Below are positions 39,280 through 49,272 of a stretch of 64,000 nt of DNA, piece by piece (the stretch's first letter is position 1; every line of letters starts with the position of its first letter). The stretch covers positions 960,665 to 1,024,664 of the forward strand of contig JANSXV010000001.1 in assembly GCA_024742735.1 (NCBI GenBank). The letters run 5' to 3'. This DNA is from Alphaproteobacteria bacterium (GTDB lineage: Bacteria; Pseudomonadota; Alphaproteobacteria; Caulobacterales; Maricaulaceae). The notes under the pieces were generated by a model. The model was given only the letters and a program-made list of their open reading frames with translations. It was not told where the DNA came from and did no database searches. Position numbers and translations under genes: made by a program.

Positions 39280-39343
39280 GGTCGCCGGACCAGGCGCAGC
39301 TCCAAAGGCTGACCGAATCCCTCCTCCGGCCTATCTTTGACCC

Positions 39344-41254
39344 ATGGCCAAAGCCGACCGCCCCGAGATACCCGACGACGAAACCGGCGCCTCCAGCGCG
39401 CCGGAACAGGTCGCGCCTGAGGGCCTGAGCGGTCCGGACGTCATCGCCTCTTACGTGAAGACTCTGCCCAACAAGCCGGGCGTCTATCGCATGTACGATC
39501 ACGCCGGCGAGGTGCTGTATGTCGGCAAGGCGAAGAAGCTGAAGAACCGGGTGTCGAACTACGCCAAGTCCGGCGGGCACACCAACCGGATCGCGCTGAT
39601 GATCTCGCTGACCCGATCCATGGAATTCGTGGTCACCGCCACCGAGACCGAGGCGTTGCTGCTGGAAGCCAACCTGATCAAGAAGCTGCGCCCGCGCTTC
39701 AACATCCTCCTGCGCGACGACAAGTCCTTCCCCTACATCCTGATCCGCACCGATCACGACGCGCCCCAGCTGACCAAGCATCGCGGCGCAAGGCGCAGGA
39801 AGGGTCATTATTTCGGGCCCTTCGCCAGCGCCGGCGCGGTGAACAACACGCTGAACACGCTGCAGAAGGCCTTCCTGCTACGCACCTGCACTGACAGCGT
39901 CTACGAGGGGCGGTCCCGGCCCTGCATGCTCTACCAGATCAAGCGCTGCGCAGCGCCGTGCGTGGATTATGTCGACGGCGAGCGCTATGGCGAGCTGGTC
40001 GATGAGGCCAGCCAGTTCCTGCGCGGCCGCTCCAACGCGCTGCGCGAGCGCCTGCAAGCAGACATGCAGGCGGCCTCGGAAAACCTCGACTTCGAACGGG
40101 CCGCCCGCCTGCGCGACCGGCTGCGCGCCATTGCGGCGGTGACGACCCAGCAGGGCGTGAACCCGGAAGGCGTGGACGAGGCCGATGTCATCGCCATCCA
40201 CCAGGAAGGCGGGAAGACCTGCGTGCAGATCTTCTTTTTCCGGGCCGGCCAGAACTGGGGCAATCGCGCGCTTTATCCCAAGCATGAGGCCGACGCCACG
40301 CCGGAGGAGGTGCTCTCCGCCTTCATCGCCCAGTTCTATGACGACAAGCCCGCCCCCGGCCTGATCCTGACGAGCGTCGAGCCGGAGCAAGCCGATCTGC
40401 TGGCCGAGGCGCTGACGCTGCGCGCCGGTCACGCCGTGGAGATCCGCAAGCCGCAGCGCGGGCGCAAGAAAGAGCTGGTGGAAGCCGCCGCCACCAACGC
40501 CCGCGAAGCGCTGGGCCGTCAGCTGGCCGAAAGCCGCTCCCAGGCCCAGCTGCTGGCTGGGGTGGCGAAAGTGTTCGATCTGGCCGCTCCGCCGGAACGC
40601 ATCGAGGTCTATGACAACTCCCACATTCAAGGGAGCAACGCGCTGGGCGCCATGATCGTGGCTGGACCGGAAGGCTTTGAGAAAACCAGCTATCGCCGCT
40701 TCAACATGAAGGGCGATGACGCGGCGACCAATGACGATTTCGCCATGATGAAGGCCATGCTGCGCCGCCGGTTCACGCGCCTGGCCAGGGAGCGCGAAGA
40801 GGGCGCGCCGGTTCCCGGCCTGGTGCTCATCGACGGCGGCAAGGGTCAGCTGTCCAGCGTGCTCGAAGTGATGGCCGAGCTGGCCTTGGACGACGTCCCC
40901 ATCGCAGCCGTCGCCAAGGGCCCGGACCGCGATGCGGGGCGCGAAGTCTTCTACATGCCCGGCAAGGCGCCCATCCGCCTGCCCATGAACGATCCGGTTC
41001 TGTATTACCTTCAGCGCCTGCGCGACGAGGCCCACCGCTTCGCCATCACCGGTCACCGCGCCAAGCGCTCCAAACAGATCAAGGAAAACCCGCTGGACGA
41101 TATCGCAGGCGTCGGCGCCAACCGGCGCAGCGCGCTGTTGAAGCATTTCGGCTCCGCCCGCGCCGTAGCGCGCGCGAACCTGGCCGATCTGGAAGCCGTG
41201 GACGGGGTCTCGAAAGCGCTGGCGAAAAAGATATACGATCATTTTCATGAGTGA
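39344..41254 (+). CDS. uvrC: UvrABC excinuclease subunit C
   Basis: A 636-aa nucleotide excision repair nuclease. N-terminal GIY-YIG domain ([34 protein letters not shown], about 44-78), a cysteine-containing region [29 protein letters not shown], a UVR motif around 232-267, an RNase H-like C-terminal endonuclease ([31 protein letters not shown]), and tandem HhH motifs at the end ([21 protein letters not shown]). About 32 extra N-terminal acidic residues precede the domain. Confidence 0.98.
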   Translation: MAKADRPEIPDDETGASSAPEQVAPEGLSGPDVIASYVKTLPNKPGVYRMYDHAGEVLYVGKAKKLKNRVSNYAKSGGHTNRIALMISLTRSMEFVVTATETEALLLEANLIKKLRPRFNILLRDDKSFPYILIRTDHDAPQLTKHRGARRRKGHYFGPFASAGAVNNTLNTLQKAFLLRTCTDSVYEGRSRPCMLYQIKRCAAPCVDYVDGERYGELVDEASQFLRGRSNALRERLQADMQAASENLDFERAARLRDRLRAIAAVTTQQGVNPEGVDEADVIAIHQEGGKTCVQIFFFRAGQNWGNRALYPKHEADATPEEVLSAFIAQFYDDKPAPGLILTSVEPEQADLLAEALTLRAGHAVEIRKPQRGRKKELVEAAATNAREALGRQLAESRSQAQLLAGVAKVFDLAAPPERIEVYDNSHIQGSNALGAMIVAGPEGFEKTSYRRFNMKGDDAATNDDFAMMKAMLRRRFTRLAREREEGAPVPGLVLIDGGKGQLSSVLEVMAELALDDVPIAAVAKGPDRDAGREVFYMPGKAPIRLPMNDPVLYYLQRLRDEAHRFAITGHRAKRSKQIKENPLDDIAGVGANRRSALLKHFGSARAVARANLADLEAVDGVSKALAKKIYDHFHE

Positions 41255-41264
41255 GGGTGACGGA

Positions 41265-41396
41265 CCCCACCCCTCACCCCGCCCTCTCCCCTCCAAAGGG
41301 GAGAGGGAGACCGGGCTTTTGACAAGCCGCCTTTTTGCACTGACTTCACCGCCCCCTCTCCCCCACGCGTGGGGGAGAGGGTAAGGGTGAGGGGGA
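41265..41396. repeat. Palindromic CTCCCC/GGGGAG repeat pair between uvrC and pgsA
   Basis: 41265-41310 contains CCCTCACCCCGCCCTCTCCCC, AAA, GGGGAGAGGG. 41350-41396 contains CCCCCTCTCCCCC, ACGCGT, GGGGGAGAGGG. Same family as those around the DUF559 gene. The 194-nt uvrC-pgsA spacer contains little else. Confidence 0.85.
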
Positions 41397-41448
41397 GAGC
41401 CGGTCCGGCCCGAACGGACCGGCGAGCGACACGCCGACAGATGACGCC

Positions 41449-42057
41449 ATGACCCACCTGCCCAACGCCGTCACCATCGCCCGGGGCCTCGCTGGCCCCA
41501 TCGGGGCCTTCCTGCTGCTGGAAAGCCGCTATGCCGGCGTCGAGCTTCAGAACGAGGCGCTGTCGAACGGCTATGCCATCGCGTCGGGCCTGGTGCTTCT
41601 GATCGCGGCCCTGTCCGACGGGTTCGACGGCTGGCTGGCGCGGCGGTTCAACGCCGAGAGCGCCCTGGGCGCTTTGCTGGACCCCATCGCCGACAAGGTG
41701 CTGGTGGGCAGCTATCTCGTCGCCTTCGTCATGATCACCAATGTCGACCTCTGGCTCGCCCTGCCGGTCGCCATCATCATTGCGCGCGACCTGACCATCA
41801 CCGGCCTGCGTCTGAACGCGGCGGAGCCAACGGTTCTGACCGTCACCAGGGACGCCAAGATCAAGACGGCCCTTCAGATGGCGGTGACCGCCGCGCCCTT
41901 TGTGTTCGTCCCGATCCTTTCGGTCACAGGCGCCAGCCAGGCGACGCGGGATCATGTGATCATCTTCTGGTTCGGGGCCGTCTGGTTCCTGGCCGTCTTG
42001 ACGGTCTGGACGGCGCTGCCCTACCTGAAGGCCGTGCGAGCCGCCAACCGCCGCTGA
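41449..42057 (+). CDS. pgsA: CDP-diacylglycerol--glycerol-3-phosphate 3-phosphatidyltransferase
   Basis: A 202-aa inner-membrane CDP-alcohol phosphatidyltransferase making phosphatidylglycerol phosphate. The catalytic signature DGFDGWLARRFNAESALGALLDPIADK carries the metal-binding aspartates. Several membrane helices follow, and IARDLTITGLRLNA matches PgsA. The uvrC-pgsA order is common in proteobacteria. Other CDP-alcohol transferases (for example CLS-like) are possible, but the context favours PgsA. Confidence 0.93.
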   Translation: MTHLPNAVTIARGLAGPIGAFLLLESRYAGVELQNEALSNGYAIASGLVLLIAALSDGFDGWLARRFNAESALGALLDPIADKVLVGSYLVAFVMITNVDLWLALPVAIIIARDLTITGLRLNAAEPTVLTVTRDAKIKTALQMAVTAAPFVFVPILSVTGASQATRDHVIIFWFGAVWFLAVLTVWTALPYLKAVRAANRR

Positions 42058-42184
42058 ATAACTTCATAGATATCTAAAATTTTTTGCGGCCTCGCGGCGC
42101 GCATGATTTTATTAACCCTTCCCATTCAATGGTCATGTTCAGTTGCCATGTTCAATGGCGAGATTTTTTGCTGGGGGAACTCCC

Positions 42185-43543
42185 ATGTCCAAGATTGATC
42201 TCACTGAACGCTTCCAGTTTCTGGACCTGGTGGAGGCCGACCGCGGCCGCCTGCGCACGCTGAAACCCGTGATCAAAGCCGCCCTGCCGAAAGTTCTGCA
42301 GGACTTCTACGGCGACATCGCCAAGCACCCGAATGTCGACAAGATGTTCGCCAGCGACGCCATGCGCGATCACGCCCGTGACAAGCAGATGGAGCACTGG
42401 ATGCGCATCTGCGACTCCAAGTTCGACGCGGATTATCTCAATAGCGTGGAGCGGATCGGCGCCGCCCATGCGGCTCTCGGCCTCAAACCCAACTGGTATT
42501 TCGGCGGCTACGCCAAGATCGTGGCCGGCGTGCAAAGCGCCATCGTCAGCGAGGTTCTGGGCAAGGCCGGCTTCATGGGCGCGAAGAAGGCTGAAGGCGA
42601 GCTCAAGGCCTTCATGGACAGCGTGACCAAGGCCGCCATGCTCGATATGGATCTGGTCATGTCCACCATTGAGGCCAAGACGCTTCAGGCCACCAATGAC
42701 GAGCGGATGCGTCTGGCCGCAGACTTCGAGAAGACCGTCTCGGCCATCGTGGACAGCGTCGCGGCGGCGTCTGAAGAGCTCGGCCAGACCGCCCGGGCCA
42801 TGTCGGCCACAGCCGACCAGACCCAGGAGAAGTCTTCATCGGTGGCCGCCGCCGCCGAAGAAGCCACCGCCACGGCCCAGTCCGTCGCCGGCGCCGCGTC
42901 CCAGCTGACCAGCGCCATCGCGGAAATCTCCTCGCGCGCCGGCGAGGCGGCCCAGACCTCCGGCGCGGCCAGCGAGCAGGCCCGCAAGACCGGCGAGACC
43001 ATGGGCGTTCTGAAAGAGGCGGCCGAGAAGATCGGCGAGATCGTCAGCCTGATCGAGAACGTCGCCGAACAAACCAACCTGCTGGCGCTCAACGCCACCA
43101 TCGAAGCCGCCCGCGCCGGTGAGGCCGGAAAGGGCTTCGCGGTCGTAGCCAGCGAAGTGAAGACGCTAGCCAGCCAGACCGCCAAGGCGACCGAGCAGAT
43201 TTCCGACCAGATCGCCCACGTGCAGTCCGTGGTCGGCGACGCGGTCGCCGCCATCGAGAAGGTCTCGGTCTCCATCGATCAGGTCAATCAGGTTTCCGCC
43301 TCCATCTCCGCAGCCGTGGAAGAACAGAACGCCGCGACCGCCGAGATCAGCCGGAACACCGAGCAGACCGCCAGCAGCGCCGGCTCGGTCTCTCACACGA
43401 TTACCGAAGTGCTGTCCGGAGCCCAGGAAACCTCCAGTGCGGCCGGCGGCGTGGTCGGCGCGGCCGAAGAGCTGGGCCGTCAGGCCGAGCAGCTGCGCAC
43501 CGACGCAGCCAAGTTCCTGGAGCAGATCCGCAAGGCCTCTTGA
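42185..43543 (+). CDS. Globin-coupled methyl-accepting chemotaxis protein (HemAT-like aerotaxis sensor)
   Basis: A 452-aa soluble chemoreceptor. N-terminal globin sensor (1-165) with the proximal heme ligand His95 in [21 protein letters not shown], then a coiled region and an MCP signalling domain whose hairpin tip is [45 protein letters not shown]. No membrane helix. Expected to sense oxygen (or a related gas) and feed CheA/CheW. The ATG at 42185 is preceded by a GGGGGAAC site. The 127-nt AT-richer upstream region contains TTAACC at 42112-42117, a CtrA half-site-like sequence, and inverted GCCAT/ATGGC repeats. Confidence 0.94.
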   Translation: MSKIDLTERFQFLDLVEADRGRLRTLKPVIKAALPKVLQDFYGDIAKHPNVDKMFASDAMRDHARDKQMEHWMRICDSKFDADYLNSVERIGAAHAALGLKPNWYFGGYAKIVAGVQSAIVSEVLGKAGFMGAKKAEGELKAFMDSVTKAAMLDMDLVMSTIEAKTLQATNDERMRLAADFEKTVSAIVDSVAAASEELGQTARAMSATADQTQEKSSSVAAAAEEATATAQSVAGAASQLTSAIAEISSRAGEAAQTSGAASEQARKTGETMGVLKEAAEKIGEIVSLIENVAEQTNLLALNATIEAARAGEAGKGFAVVASEVKTLASQTAKATEQISDQIAHVQSVVGDAVAAIEKVSVSIDQVNQVSASISAAVEEQNAATAEISRNTEQTASSAGSVSHTITEVLSGAQETSSAAGGVVGAAEELGRQAEQLRTDAAKFLEQIRKAS

Positions 43544-43548
43544 AGGCC

Positions 43549-45003
43549 CTAGAACAACGACCCCTGCTCAGGGGGCGTGCGCCGGCGCGGCTTCGAGCTT
43601 CGCGCCGGCGTTTTCTTGTCTGGCTTGGGCGGGTCAGGCAGGACGGCCTCGCCGCCCTCCCCGATCCGCGCCGCCCGTTCGCCGTCGGCGAAGCGCAAGC
43701 TCACAGCCTGGCCGTCCTCCAGCGCCGTCGCTGAGCGCACCAAGCGGCCCTCAGCGTCCGTGACAAGCGCAAAGCCGCGCGCCAGCACGCGTTCGTGGGA
43801 GACCGAGTTGAGCCGCGCGCCCAGCGAGGCGAGCGACTTGTCGCGGTCCGCCAAGGACCGCTGAAACGCCGGGCCAAGCCGCCCGGCGGGCGCCGCCAGC
43901 CTTCGGCCCCGCTCGGCGATGTCGCGCTTCAGCGCCGCAGGGCGCAACCCCGCCGCCGCCTGGTCCAGGCGCACGCGAGCGCGATCAATACCGGCCGTGC
44001 GCGCCCGCTCCAGCCGGTCAGCAGCGTAATCGAGGCGCTGGGACGCGCCTTGCAGCAGGGCGTCGGGACGGCCCAGCGCCCGGCCCGCGCTCTTCAGCTC
44101 GGAGGCCTTGCGATCCAGAGACCGCTGCAGCGCGCCGGACAGGCGCAGCGCGTCCTTGGCGATGCGCTCGGCCAGATCGCGGCGCACCGGCACCGCCCGC
44201 TCCGCAGCGCCGGTGGGCGTGGGCGCGCGCAGATCGCTGGCGTAATCAATGAGCGTGGTGTCGGTCTCGTGACCCACAGCCGAAATCAGCGGAATGCGCG
44301 ACGCGGCCGCCGCACGCACCACGATCTCCTCGTTGAAGGCCCAAAGATCTTCGATGGAACCGCCGCCGCGCGCGACGATGATCAGGTCAGGCTGGGGAAT
44401 CCCTCCACCCTCCGGCAGGGCGTTCAGCCCTTCGATGCCCGCCGCGATCTCCGCCGCCGCGCCCTCGCCCTGGACCCGCACCGGCCAGAGCAGGACATGG
44501 ACTGGAAAGCGCTCCGAAAGCCTGTGCAGAATGTCCCGGATCACCGCGCCCGTGGGCGAGGTCACCACCCCGATCACGCGCGGCAGGAACGGGATATCCC
44601 GTTTACGCTCCGGCGCGAACAGGCCTTCCGCCGCCAGCGCCTTCTTGCGCGCCTCCAGGAGCGCCATGAGCGCGCCCTCGCCGGCCGGCTCGAGACGTTC
44701 GATTATCAGCTGATATTTCGAGCGGCCCGGGAAGGTGGACAGACGCCCTTCCGCGACGACTTCCAGCCCCTCCTCGGGCCGGAAATTCAGGCTGGAGGCC
44801 AGCCCTTTCCACATGACCGCGTCGATGACCGCGCGCTCGTCCTTCATGTCCAGATAGACGTGGCCGGACCTGGCGACCGTCACCCGCCCCAGCTCCCCGC
44901 GCACGCGCACATGGCCGTAAGTGTCCTCCACGGTCTTCTTCAGGGCTCCGGAGAGCTCCGAGACGGTGTATTCATGAGCGTTGGAGGCGGGTGCGTCGGT
45001 CAT
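43549..45003 (-). CDS. xseA: Exodeoxyribonuclease VII large subunit
   Basis: A 484-aa DNA repair nuclease subunit. N-terminal OB-fold ([54 protein letters not shown]), then the catalytic domain with [54 protein letters not shown] and [31 protein letters not shown], and a long C-terminal coiled coil. Convergent with the chemoreceptor gene, with only 5 nt between stops. The small subunit xseB is not in the window. Confidence 0.98.
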   Translation of the reverse strand: MTDAPASNAHEYTVSELSGALKKTVEDTYGHVRVRGELGRVTVARSGHVYLDMKDERAVIDAVMWKGLASSLNFRPEEGLEVVAEGRLSTFPGRSKYQLIIERLEPAGEGALMALLEARKKALAAEGLFAPERKRDIPFLPRVIGVVTSPTGAVIRDILHRLSERFPVHVLLWPVRVQGEGAAAEIAAGIEGLNALPEGGGIPQPDLIIVARGGGSIEDLWAFNEEIVVRAAAASRIPLISAVGHETDTTLIDYASDLRAPTPTGAAERAVPVRRDLAERIAKDALRLSGALQRSLDRKASELKSAGRALGRPDALLQGASQRLDYAADRLERARTAGIDRARVRLDQAAAGLRPAALKRDIAERGRRLAAPAGRLGPAFQRSLADRDKSLASLGARLNSVSHERVLARGFALVTDAEGRLVRSATALEDGQAVSLRFADGERAARIGEGGEAVLPDPPKPDKKTPARSSKPRRRTPPEQGSLF

Positions 45004-45054
45004 GGCCGGACCCTAGCGCGGATTCGGGCTCAGGTGCAGCAGGGCGGAGTGTTC

Positions 45055-45306
45055 ACCCCACCCCGACCCTCCCCTCAAGGGGAGGGAGGCGGTTTCGCGC
45101 TGAATGAGGTTTGAAAGCCACTCGTCTCCGACCGGGATCAATTCGAAGGCGCCCGAGCGCTCTCCCTCCCCTCCCCTCCCAGGGGAGGGCTGGGGTGGGG
45201 TAAGCGGCGCAGCGTCCGACGCCGATGCAGGATGAACCGCCCAGCTCCCCTTACCGCGATCCTTGATCCGCTTCGCGGCTCAAGCCCCTTCAGGAGGGGA
45301 GAGAGG
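45055..45306. repeat. Palindromic repeat cluster in the xseA-purD intergenic region
   Basis: The 365-nt gap holds three hairpin units: 45055-45090 (CCCCACCCCGACCCTCCCCTCAAGGGGAGG), 45162-45201 (CTCCCTCCCCTCCC with AGGGGAGGG and a TGGGGTGGGG end) and 45266-45306 (TCCGCTTCGCGGCTCAAGCCCC then GGAGGGGAG). No gene-like frame or clear terminator seen otherwise. Confidence 0.8.
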
Positions 45307-45368
45307 TTAGCCCATTGACCTTGCCGCCCCGCCCGTCCATTCACCCGGTCGACTTACGGAGTGCTGGA

Positions 45369-46664
45369 ATGAACATTCTCATCGTCGGATCAGGCGGGCG
45401 TGAGCATGCCCTGGCCTGGAAGATCGCCCAGAGCCCGCTGGTGGACACGGTCTGGTCCGCGCCGGGCAGCCTGGCCATGGACCGGATCGGGCCCTGCTTC
45501 GATGTGAAGGCCGACGATGTGGAAAACCTGGAGAAGCTCGCGCTGCAGCTCGAGCCGGACCTGATCGTGATCGGGCCGGAGGCGCCGCTGGCGGCCGGGC
45601 TGGCTGATATCCTGCGCGCGCGCGGCTTTGACGTGTTCGGCCCTGACCGCGAGCCGGCCCAGCTGGAAGCCTCCAAGGGCTTCGCCAAGGACATCATGGC
45701 GCGCCTGGGCGTGCCCACCGCCGCCTATGGCCGCTTCACCGAGCCTGAGGACGCGAAAGCCTTCCTGCGCACGCTGGACGCGCCCTACGTCCTCAAAGCC
45801 GACGGCCTGGCCGCCGGCAAGGGCGTGGTGATCGCCCCGACGCTGGCTGAGGCCGAAGCCGAAGCTGAAGCCATGCTGGGCGGCAAGTTCGGCGAGGCGG
45901 GCGCCGAACTCGTCATCGAGGAGTTCATGCCCGGCGAGGAGGCCAGCGTCTTTGTCCTGACCGATGGAGTGAACCGGCTTACCCTGCCCGCCTGCCAGGA
46001 CCACAAGCGCCTGCTGGACGGCGATGAAGGTCCCAATACTGGCGGGATGGGCGCCTATTGCCCGGCCCCGGTCATGACAGAGGCGCTCCTGAAGCAGGTC
46101 GACGAGGAGATCTCCGAGCCCATGATCGAGGGCCTGCGCGAGGCCGGTCACCCCTATCAGGGCGTTCTTTACATCGGCCTGATGATCACGCCGGAGGGCC
46201 CGAAGGTCGTGGAGTTCAACGTCCGTTTCGGCGACCCGGAATGCCAGGTCCTCATGGCGTCGCTCGAAGACGACATTGTCCCCGCCCTGCTCGCCTGCGC
46301 CACGGGCGGGATGCCGCAACGAGACTTCACCGCCCTGATGCCGAAGCTGTCCGAAGCCCGGCCCGCAGCGACGGTGGTTCTGGCCACGAACGGGTATCCC
46401 GGCGCCTATGAGAAGGGCTCGGTGATCACCGGGGTGAAGACCGCGGACGAGATCGAGGGCGTCACCGTTTTCCATGCCGGAACCGGCGTGAACGAGGCTG
46501 GCGACTGGACCGCCCAGGGCGGCCGGGTCCTGTCGGTCACCGCCGTCGGCGATGACTTGAAACAGGCAATCGACCGGGCCTATGCCGGCGTCGACGCCAT
46601 CGACTGGCCCCAAGGCGTTCACCGCCGCGATATCGGTTGGCGGGCGCTGGGCAAAAGCGAGTAG
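45369..46664 (+). CDS. purD: Phosphoribosylamine--glycine ligase
   Basis: A 431-aa enzyme of purine synthesis (second step, GAR synthetase). N-terminal MNILIVGSGGREHALAWK, then the ATP-grasp domain with APYVLKADGLAAGKGVVIAPT, VIEEFMPGEEASVFVLTDG, DHKRLLDGDEGPNTGGMGAYCPAP, VVEFNVRFGDPECQVLM and the C-terminal ARPAATVVLATNGYPG. The ATG at 45369 has GGAG 9 nt upstream. Divergent from xseA. Confidence 0.98.
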   Translation: MNILIVGSGGREHALAWKIAQSPLVDTVWSAPGSLAMDRIGPCFDVKADDVENLEKLALQLEPDLIVIGPEAPLAAGLADILRARGFDVFGPDREPAQLEASKGFAKDIMARLGVPTAAYGRFTEPEDAKAFLRTLDAPYVLKADGLAAGKGVVIAPTLAEAEAEAEAMLGGKFGEAGAELVIEEFMPGEEASVFVLTDGVNRLTLPACQDHKRLLDGDEGPNTGGMGAYCPAPVMTEALLKQVDEEISEPMIEGLREAGHPYQGVLYIGLMITPEGPKVVEFNVRFGDPECQVLMASLEDDIVPALLACATGGMPQRDFTALMPKLSEARPAATVVLATNGYPGAYEKGSVITGVKTADEIEGVTVFHAGTGVNEAGDWTAQGGRVLSVTAVGDDLKQAIDRAYAGVDAIDWPQGVHRRDIGWRALGKSE

Positions 46665-46666
46665 CG

Positions 46667-46758
46667 CCTATCCCGGGCGAGCGTGAGCGAGACCCCGGAC
46701 CGTGTGCAGGATGATCAACCAGATCCCGGCTCGGCGCTTCGCTTGGCCGGGATAGGCC
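46667..46758. repeat. CCCGGC-family inverted repeat downstream of purD
   Basis: Outer arms CCTATCCCGG (46667-46676) and CCGGGATAGG (46749-46758) can pair, with internal CGAGCGTGAGCGAG and CTCGGCGCTTCGCTTGG blocks like the 20534-20633 element. No good T-tract on the plus strand, so it is called a repeat rather than a terminator. Confidence 0.65.
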
Positions 46759-46759
46759 C

Positions 46760-46807
46760 TTAAAGACTCAACACCCGGCTGAACCTTTCCCCGCGCCGTT
46801 CGATCTC
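46760..46807 (-). repeat. Second copy of the htrA 3' end (synonymous relic)
   Basis: The 48 nt match 46938-46985, the last 16 codons of htrA including the stop. Translated on the minus strand both give EIERRGERFSRVLSL then a stop, with an identical 33-nt portion and only synonymous differences (GTT/GTG, TCG/AGT, TAG/TAA) in the remainder. It is separated from the live gene end by a 130-nt palindromic element. Confidence 0.85.
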
Positions 46808-46810
46808 GTT

Positions 46811-46922
46811 GTCCTCCCCCGCCTGCGGGGGAGGTGTCCGCGAAGCGGACGGAGGGGGGGAACCGCGGACGCCGCATGCCCCCCTCGGCCCTTCGGGCCA
46901 CTCCCCCCGTAAACGGGGGGAG
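46811..46922. repeat. Palindromic MITE-like element next to htrA
   Basis: Nested hairpins: CTCCCCC / GGGGGAG at both ends, TCCGCGAAGCGGA, GGCCCTTCGGGCC and CCCCCCGTAAACGGGGGG. It occupies almost all of the interval between the two copies of the htrA 3' end. No open frame, so any mobility would depend on proteins encoded elsewhere. Confidence 0.75.
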
Positions 46923-46937
46923 ACATCTTCACACCAT

Positions 46938-48365
46938 CTAAAGCGACAAAACCCGGCTGAACCTTTCCCCGCGCCGTTCGATCTCCACCGGCCAGCGGCG
47001 GATGCCGTCGCTGGCCTCCAGCACCGCTTCGAGATCCTCTAGAGAGCTCACATCCGAGCCGTCCACGGCGATGATGCGGTCACCGGGCTGGAAGCCGAAA
47101 TAGTCCGCCGGGCTGCGGCGGTTCACCGAGAAGATCAGCACCCCGGTCTGGAACGCGTCGAGGCCGTTTTCTTCATTGAAGGCCGGGGACAGCTCCACGA
47201 CTTCGGCGCCCTGGAACGGGTTGCGGCCGCGCACATCCAGCTTTTCGCCTTCGGCTACTCCGGGCGCCGGCTCGGCCTCCACGGTCAGGGTCAGGCGTTC
47301 GCCGTCGCGCAGCACGGTCAGGTCCGCCGTCTCGCCGATGGTGCGGGTGGCGAAGCGGAAACGGGCGCCGGCCTCGTTATTGATCTCCACCCCATCGACC
47401 GCCACGACCACGTCGCCGCGCTCCAGCCCGGCGTCTTCCGCCGGACCGCCGGGCCAGATCTCCGCCACGATAGCGCCGCGCGGGCGATCCAGGCCGATGG
47501 ATTGCGCCAGATCATTGGTCACCGGCTGCAGCCGCGCGCCCAGCCAGGGCCGGATGATCTCTCCGTCCTGCAGGGCCGCCGCGACGACGGTGCGCACCAT
47601 CTCCACCGGCACCGCGAAGCCGATGCCGTTCGAGCCGCCCGAGCGGGAAAAGATCGCCGTGTTCACGCCGATCAGCTCGCCATCCATGTCCACGAGCGCA
47701 CCGCCGGAATTGCCCGGATTCACCGCCGCGTCGGTCTGGATGAAGAAGGCGTAATCGGTGATGCCCACATCGGTGCGCGCGAGCGCCGACACGATGCCCG
47801 AGGTCACCGTCTGGCCCACGCCGAACGGATTGCCGATGGCCAGGACCAGATCGCCCACTTCAGAGGCGCCATCCTCGTCATAGGCCAGAACCGGCAGGTC
47901 TTCCTCGGCCCGGATCTGCAAGACGGCGAGATCGGTGCGTTCATCGGCCAGCAGCAGTTCGGCCTCATACTCGCGGCGATCGGACAGCACGACGCGCAGG
48001 TCCTGGGCGCCTTCCACCACGTGATTATTCGTCACGATGACCCCGGACGGATCCACGATCACGCCCGAGCCCAGAGACTGCACCTCGCGCTCGCGCACCT
48101 GCGGCCCGAAGAAGCGTTCGAACATGGGATCGCCGGCGAAGGGCGAGCGCTGGGAGATCACCCGGCGCGAATAGACATTGACCACCGCGGGCGCGGCCTG
48201 GCGCACCACCGGAGCGAAGGAGAGCTGGACCTGGGCCTGGCTCTGCGGCGCGACGCGCTCGACCGGGGCGGGATCCGGCTCAGCTCGAGGCGAGGCTTCC
48301 TGCGAGCAGGCCGGGGCGGCGATGAGGCTGGCGGCGCTGAGCGCCAGAACGGCGATACGGGACAT
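46938..48365 (-). CDS. HtrA/DegP-like periplasmic serine protease
   Basis: A 475-aa envelope quality-control protease. Signal peptide ends APACSQ and could be a lipoprotein signal (Cys20) or a plain one. Trypsin-like domain with catalytic His115 (TNNHVV), Asp145 (ERTDLAVL) and Ser220 (NPGNSGGAL). PDZ1 spans about 290-375 and PDZ2 about 395-475, ending RFSRVLSL. Length and two PDZ domains match DegP/DegQ-type proteins. Divergent from the DUF1232 gene. A duplicate of its last 16 codons lies just downstream across a palindromic element. Confidence 0.95.
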   Translation of the reverse strand: MSRIAVLALSAASLIAAPACSQEASPRAEPDPAPVERVAPQSQAQVQLSFAPVVRQAAPAVVNVYSRRVISQRSPFAGDPMFERFFGPQVREREVQSLGSGVIVDPSGVIVTNNHVVEGAQDLRVVLSDRREYEAELLLADERTDLAVLQIRAEEDLPVLAYDEDGASEVGDLVLAIGNPFGVGQTVTSGIVSALARTDVGITDYAFFIQTDAAVNPGNSGGALVDMDGELIGVNTAIFSRSGGSNGIGFAVPVEMVRTVVAAALQDGEIIRPWLGARLQPVTNDLAQSIGLDRPRGAIVAEIWPGGPAEDAGLERGDVVVAVDGVEINNEAGARFRFATRTIGETADLTVLRDGERLTLTVEAEPAPGVAEGEKLDVRGRNPFQGAEVVELSPAFNEENGLDAFQTGVLIFSVNRRSPADYFGFQPGDRIIAVDGSDVSSLEDLEAVLEASDGIRRWPVEIERRGERFSRVLSL

Positions 48366-48513
48366 GGGCGGACCCTTCGATCAACAAAACAACGCTTACC
48401 GATGTAGGAACACCCACCTTACCTGAACACCCCCTGAAACATGACGATTCTGGAAGGGTCGTGCGCCCGTCATGACGGCCCGCTACACTGGGGGCGCACT
48501 GAGGGAGGCCGTC

Positions 48514-49032
48514 ATGGCGTCAAACAGGACCGACAAACCCATCCGGCTGTTCCGTCCCGGCAAGGGCGGGCGGGAGCTGTCGCGCATCGAAGCGCGCGCC
48601 GCTGGCGAGTATGCGCCGCTTTACAAGGGCGGCCGCGCCAAGGCGCTGGAACGCGCCGCCGAGGTCGCCCGCGAACGCACCGAAGAAGCCGCCGACGTCG
48701 ATCCCGAACAGCTCGCGCGTGATCAGGCGAAGGTCGAAGCCGGCTTCTGGCCCAAACTCAAGCGCGTCGCCCGGCAGATCCCTTTTCTGGAGGACCTGGT
48801 GGCGGCCTATTACGCCATGCGCGATCCGGCGACCCCTTTTCAGGCGCGCGCGGCGCTGGCCTTCGGCCTGGTGTATTTCCTGTGGGTGTTCGACATCATC
48901 CCCGATTTTCTGGGGCTTGTCGGCTTTGCTGATGACGGCACGGTCCTGACCACCATCATCGTCCAGGTCGGTTCAGCGATCACCGACGAGCATCGCCGCC
49001 TGGCGAAAGAGGTTCTGGGGGTGGAGGGGTAG
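48514..49032 (+). CDS. DUF1232 (YkvA-like) membrane protein
   Basis: A 172-aa protein. A charged N-terminal region (about 1-85) precedes a DUF1232 domain with two hydrophobic segments: LVAAYYAMRDPATPFQARAALAFGLVYFLWVFDIIPDFLGLVGFADDGTVLTTIIV, including the family hallmark DIIPDF. The ATG at 48514 has GGGAGG 6 nt upstream; the longer frame from 48472 lacks this. Function of the family is unknown. Confidence 0.92.
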   Translation: MASNRTDKPIRLFRPGKGGRELSRIEARAAGEYAPLYKGGRAKALERAAEVARERTEEAADVDPEQLARDQAKVEAGFWPKLKRVARQIPFLEDLVAAYYAMRDPATPFQARAALAFGLVYFLWVFDIIPDFLGLVGFADDGTVLTTIIVQVGSAITDEHRRLAKEVLGVEG

Positions 49033-49051
49033 CGCCACGTTTTTCTGAACG

Positions 49052-49082
49052 GTCCCGGAGCGCCCTTGAGGACCTCCGGGAC
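49052..49082. repeat. Inverted repeat after DUF1232 gene
   Basis: GTCCCGGAG / CTCCGGGAC (9 bp) with a 13-nt loop, 19 nt past the DUF1232 stop, without a T-tract. It is followed at 49105-49180 by a degenerate CCCGGC-family repeat. The rest of the 49033-49208 spacer shows nothing else. Confidence 0.6.
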
Positions 49083-49208
49083 AAGTTGGATCGAGACAAT
49101 GCGCCTATCCCGGCCGGAGTGTCAGCGGAGCGCCGGGAACTCCTTGAATGCCTGCTCAGAATGGTCCCGGATCTTCGCTGTGCTCGTCCGGGAGGTCCGC
49201 TGAGGCGA

Positions 49209-49247
49209 AAATCGAAAAAGCCGCGCCCGGATGCCCGGACGCGGCTT
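49209..49247 (-). terminator. Intrinsic terminator of the alpha (rpsM-rplQ) operon
   Basis: Stem AAGCCGCG / CGCGGCTT (49218-49225, 49240-49247) extended by CCGG/CCGG, followed on the minus strand by TTTTTCGATTTTCG. Begins 26 nt after the rplQ stop. Confidence 0.88.
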
Positions 49248-49272
49248 AATTCTTTCAGCGCTGACGCGAGGA

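Noticed and set aside
46808..46937. A small insertion sequence with transposase
   Set aside because: The element is only about 130 nt and non-coding, so at most a MITE-like repeat.
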